A DNA stretch of 5,882 bases from an uncultured Eubacteriales bacterium (GTDB lineage: Bacteria; Bacillota_A; Clostridia; Christensenellales; Aristaeellaceae): positions 1 to 5,882 of the forward strand of contig CADBLV010000407.1 in the NCBI GenBank assembly GCA_902795555.1, given 5' to 3'. The notes below the pieces were generated by a model, which saw nothing but the letters and a program-made list of their open reading frames with translations, was not told where the DNA came from and ran no database searches. Both the position numbers and the translations under genes were made by a program. Positions 5,329-5,882 of this stretch are shown piece by piece. How positions within the stretch are numbered: the stretch's first letter is position 1; the number at the start of each line of letters is the position of its first letter.

Positions 5329-5553
5329 ATGTCCACAAACGTTATTGGAGATTTTATCCGAAAAAGCCGAAAGGCAGTCGGACTGACGCAGGAGGAATTT
5401 GCCATGCGCTCCGGCCTGGGTCTTCGTTTTGTACATGAGCTCGAGACCGGAAAACCTACTGTCAGACTGGATAAAGTGAATCAGGCGCTGGCCATGTTTG
5501 GCATGGAAGCAGTTCCCGGCAGGCTGCCCAGAGAATCGGGTGATGTAACATGA
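5329..5553 (+). CDS. HipB-like (Xre-family) HTH transcriptional regulator, 74 aa
   Basis: ATG 5329 follows GGAGGA with a 5-nt spacer. It is a single helix-turn-helix domain of the lambda-repressor/Xre type: IGDFIRKSRKAVGLTQEEFA, then the recognition-helix region GLGLRFVHELETGKPTVRLDKV, then QALAMFGMEAV. The R-F-V-H-E-L-E-T-G-K-P-T-V-R-L-D-K string is typical of the short HipB / y4mF subgroup, the antitoxin and DNA-binding partners of HipA kinases. The protein is the usual length for that subgroup (about 70-75 residues) and has no extra ligand domain. What follows, overlapping by 4 nt, is a secreted hydrolase and not hipA, so it is an orphan of the family in this window. The likely role is dimeric repression of its own operon through the palindromes upstream. 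There is no direct evidence of a ligand or toxin partner. Confidence 0.88.
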   Translation: MSTNVIGDFIRKSRKAVGLTQEEFAMRSGLGLRFVHELETGKPTVRLDKVNQALAMFGMEAVPGRLPRESGDVT

Positions 5554-5882
5554 GCATACGGATGAAATACAGAAGTATCTTGCTTTTGCTCGTATTCTTC
5601 ATGGCTGTCGCAGCGATGTTTCAGGAAACAAAGGCTTTGGCGGACGAAATGAAATATACTCAAACCATCTGTCCCCTTGAAAGAAACGGAACCGCGCTGT
5701 ATCTGTCGCAAACTTTACTCAGCGGAACGCAGCCGCAGAAGCAGATTCTGCTGGTTCACGGCGTGACGTATTCTTCCCATGAGTTTGATATCGATTATCA
5801 GGACTACAGCCTTGTCAGGCTGCTGGCCCGGAACGGATACGGCGTATGGCAACTGGACATCGCGGGATTCGGAAGATCTGAA
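5550..5882 (+). CDS. Secreted alpha/beta hydrolase, N-terminal 111 residues, runs off right edge
   Basis: The start ATG 5550 overlaps the HTH stop as ATGA, pointing to translational coupling; only a weak GGGTGA-like ribosome binding site precedes it. Residues 1-31 form a signal peptide: basic n-region SIRMKYR, hydrophobic 9-24, and cleavage after A-L-A at 29-31. There is no lipobox Cys. The visible fold signatures are LLVHGVTYSSHEFD (67-80), with the HG oxyanion-hole motif after the beta-3 strand, and VWQLDIAGFGRSE (99-111), the beta-4/loop motif of alpha/beta hydrolases. The nucleophile elbow (GxSxG), acid and His lie outside the window, so activity cannot be confirmed. It is probably an esterase or lipase-like enzyme acting outside the membrane; the substrate is unknown. 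A secreted enzyme in one operon with a HipB-type regulator is an uncommon pairing. Confidence 0.85.
   Translation, partial: MSIRMKYRSILLLLVFFMAVAAMFQETKALADEMKYTQTICPLERNGTALYLSQTLLSGTQPQKQILLVHGVTYSSHEFDIDYQDYSLVRLLARNGYGVWQLDIAGFGRSE

Overview
The window looks like a chromosomal stretch from a Clostridia-type Firmicute, probably an uncultured gut or rumen lineage. The basis is strong GGAGG-type ribosome binding sites, standard-code genes of moderate GC, and best family matches (M13 PepO, a tricorn-like S41 peptidase, a MutT-type Nudix protein) in the form I know from that class. I cannot name the genus. No rRNA, tRNA, CRISPR array, insertion sequence or phage gene is visible.

Layout: positions 1-5168 are read leftwards (minus strand), and 5329 to the end is read rightwards. 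Going down the minus strand from the divergent junction there is a Nudix hydrolase (5168-4719). Next is a 344-nt gap holding a strongly AT-rich, helically phased A/T-tract region, an extended -10 promoter and a structured leader. Then come a two-helix small membrane protein (4374-4129) and a six-helix membrane protein of unknown function (4017-3328), closed by a 10-bp hairpin. Last are a secreted S41-type peptidase (3131-1443) and the N-terminal 437 residues of a cytoplasmic M13 metallopeptidase, PepO-like (1313 to beyond the left edge). Rightwards, a 74-residue HipB-like HTH regulator (5329-5553) overlaps by 4 nt the start of a secreted alpha/beta hydrolase (5550 to beyond the right edge).

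Probable working units are: (i) Nudix alone, from its own promoter; (ii) the two small membrane proteins, from the curved-DNA promoter; (iii) S41 plus M13 peptidases, possibly cotranscribed because no clear terminator separates them; (iv) the HTH regulator plus hydrolase, translationally coupled. The 160-bp divergent region between Nudix and HTH holds three palindromes placed on or beside both promoters, which suggests that the HTH protein controls its own transcription and perhaps that of the Nudix gene.

The points most worth a second look are: the HipB-type regulator paired with a secreted hydrolase instead of a HipA kinase; the long phased A/T-tract region; two in-frame starts with equally good ribosome binding sites for the small membrane protein; and an S41 peptidase that lacks the usual Lys but carries a dockerin-like calcium-loop motif. 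I see no clear case of an entirely new system.
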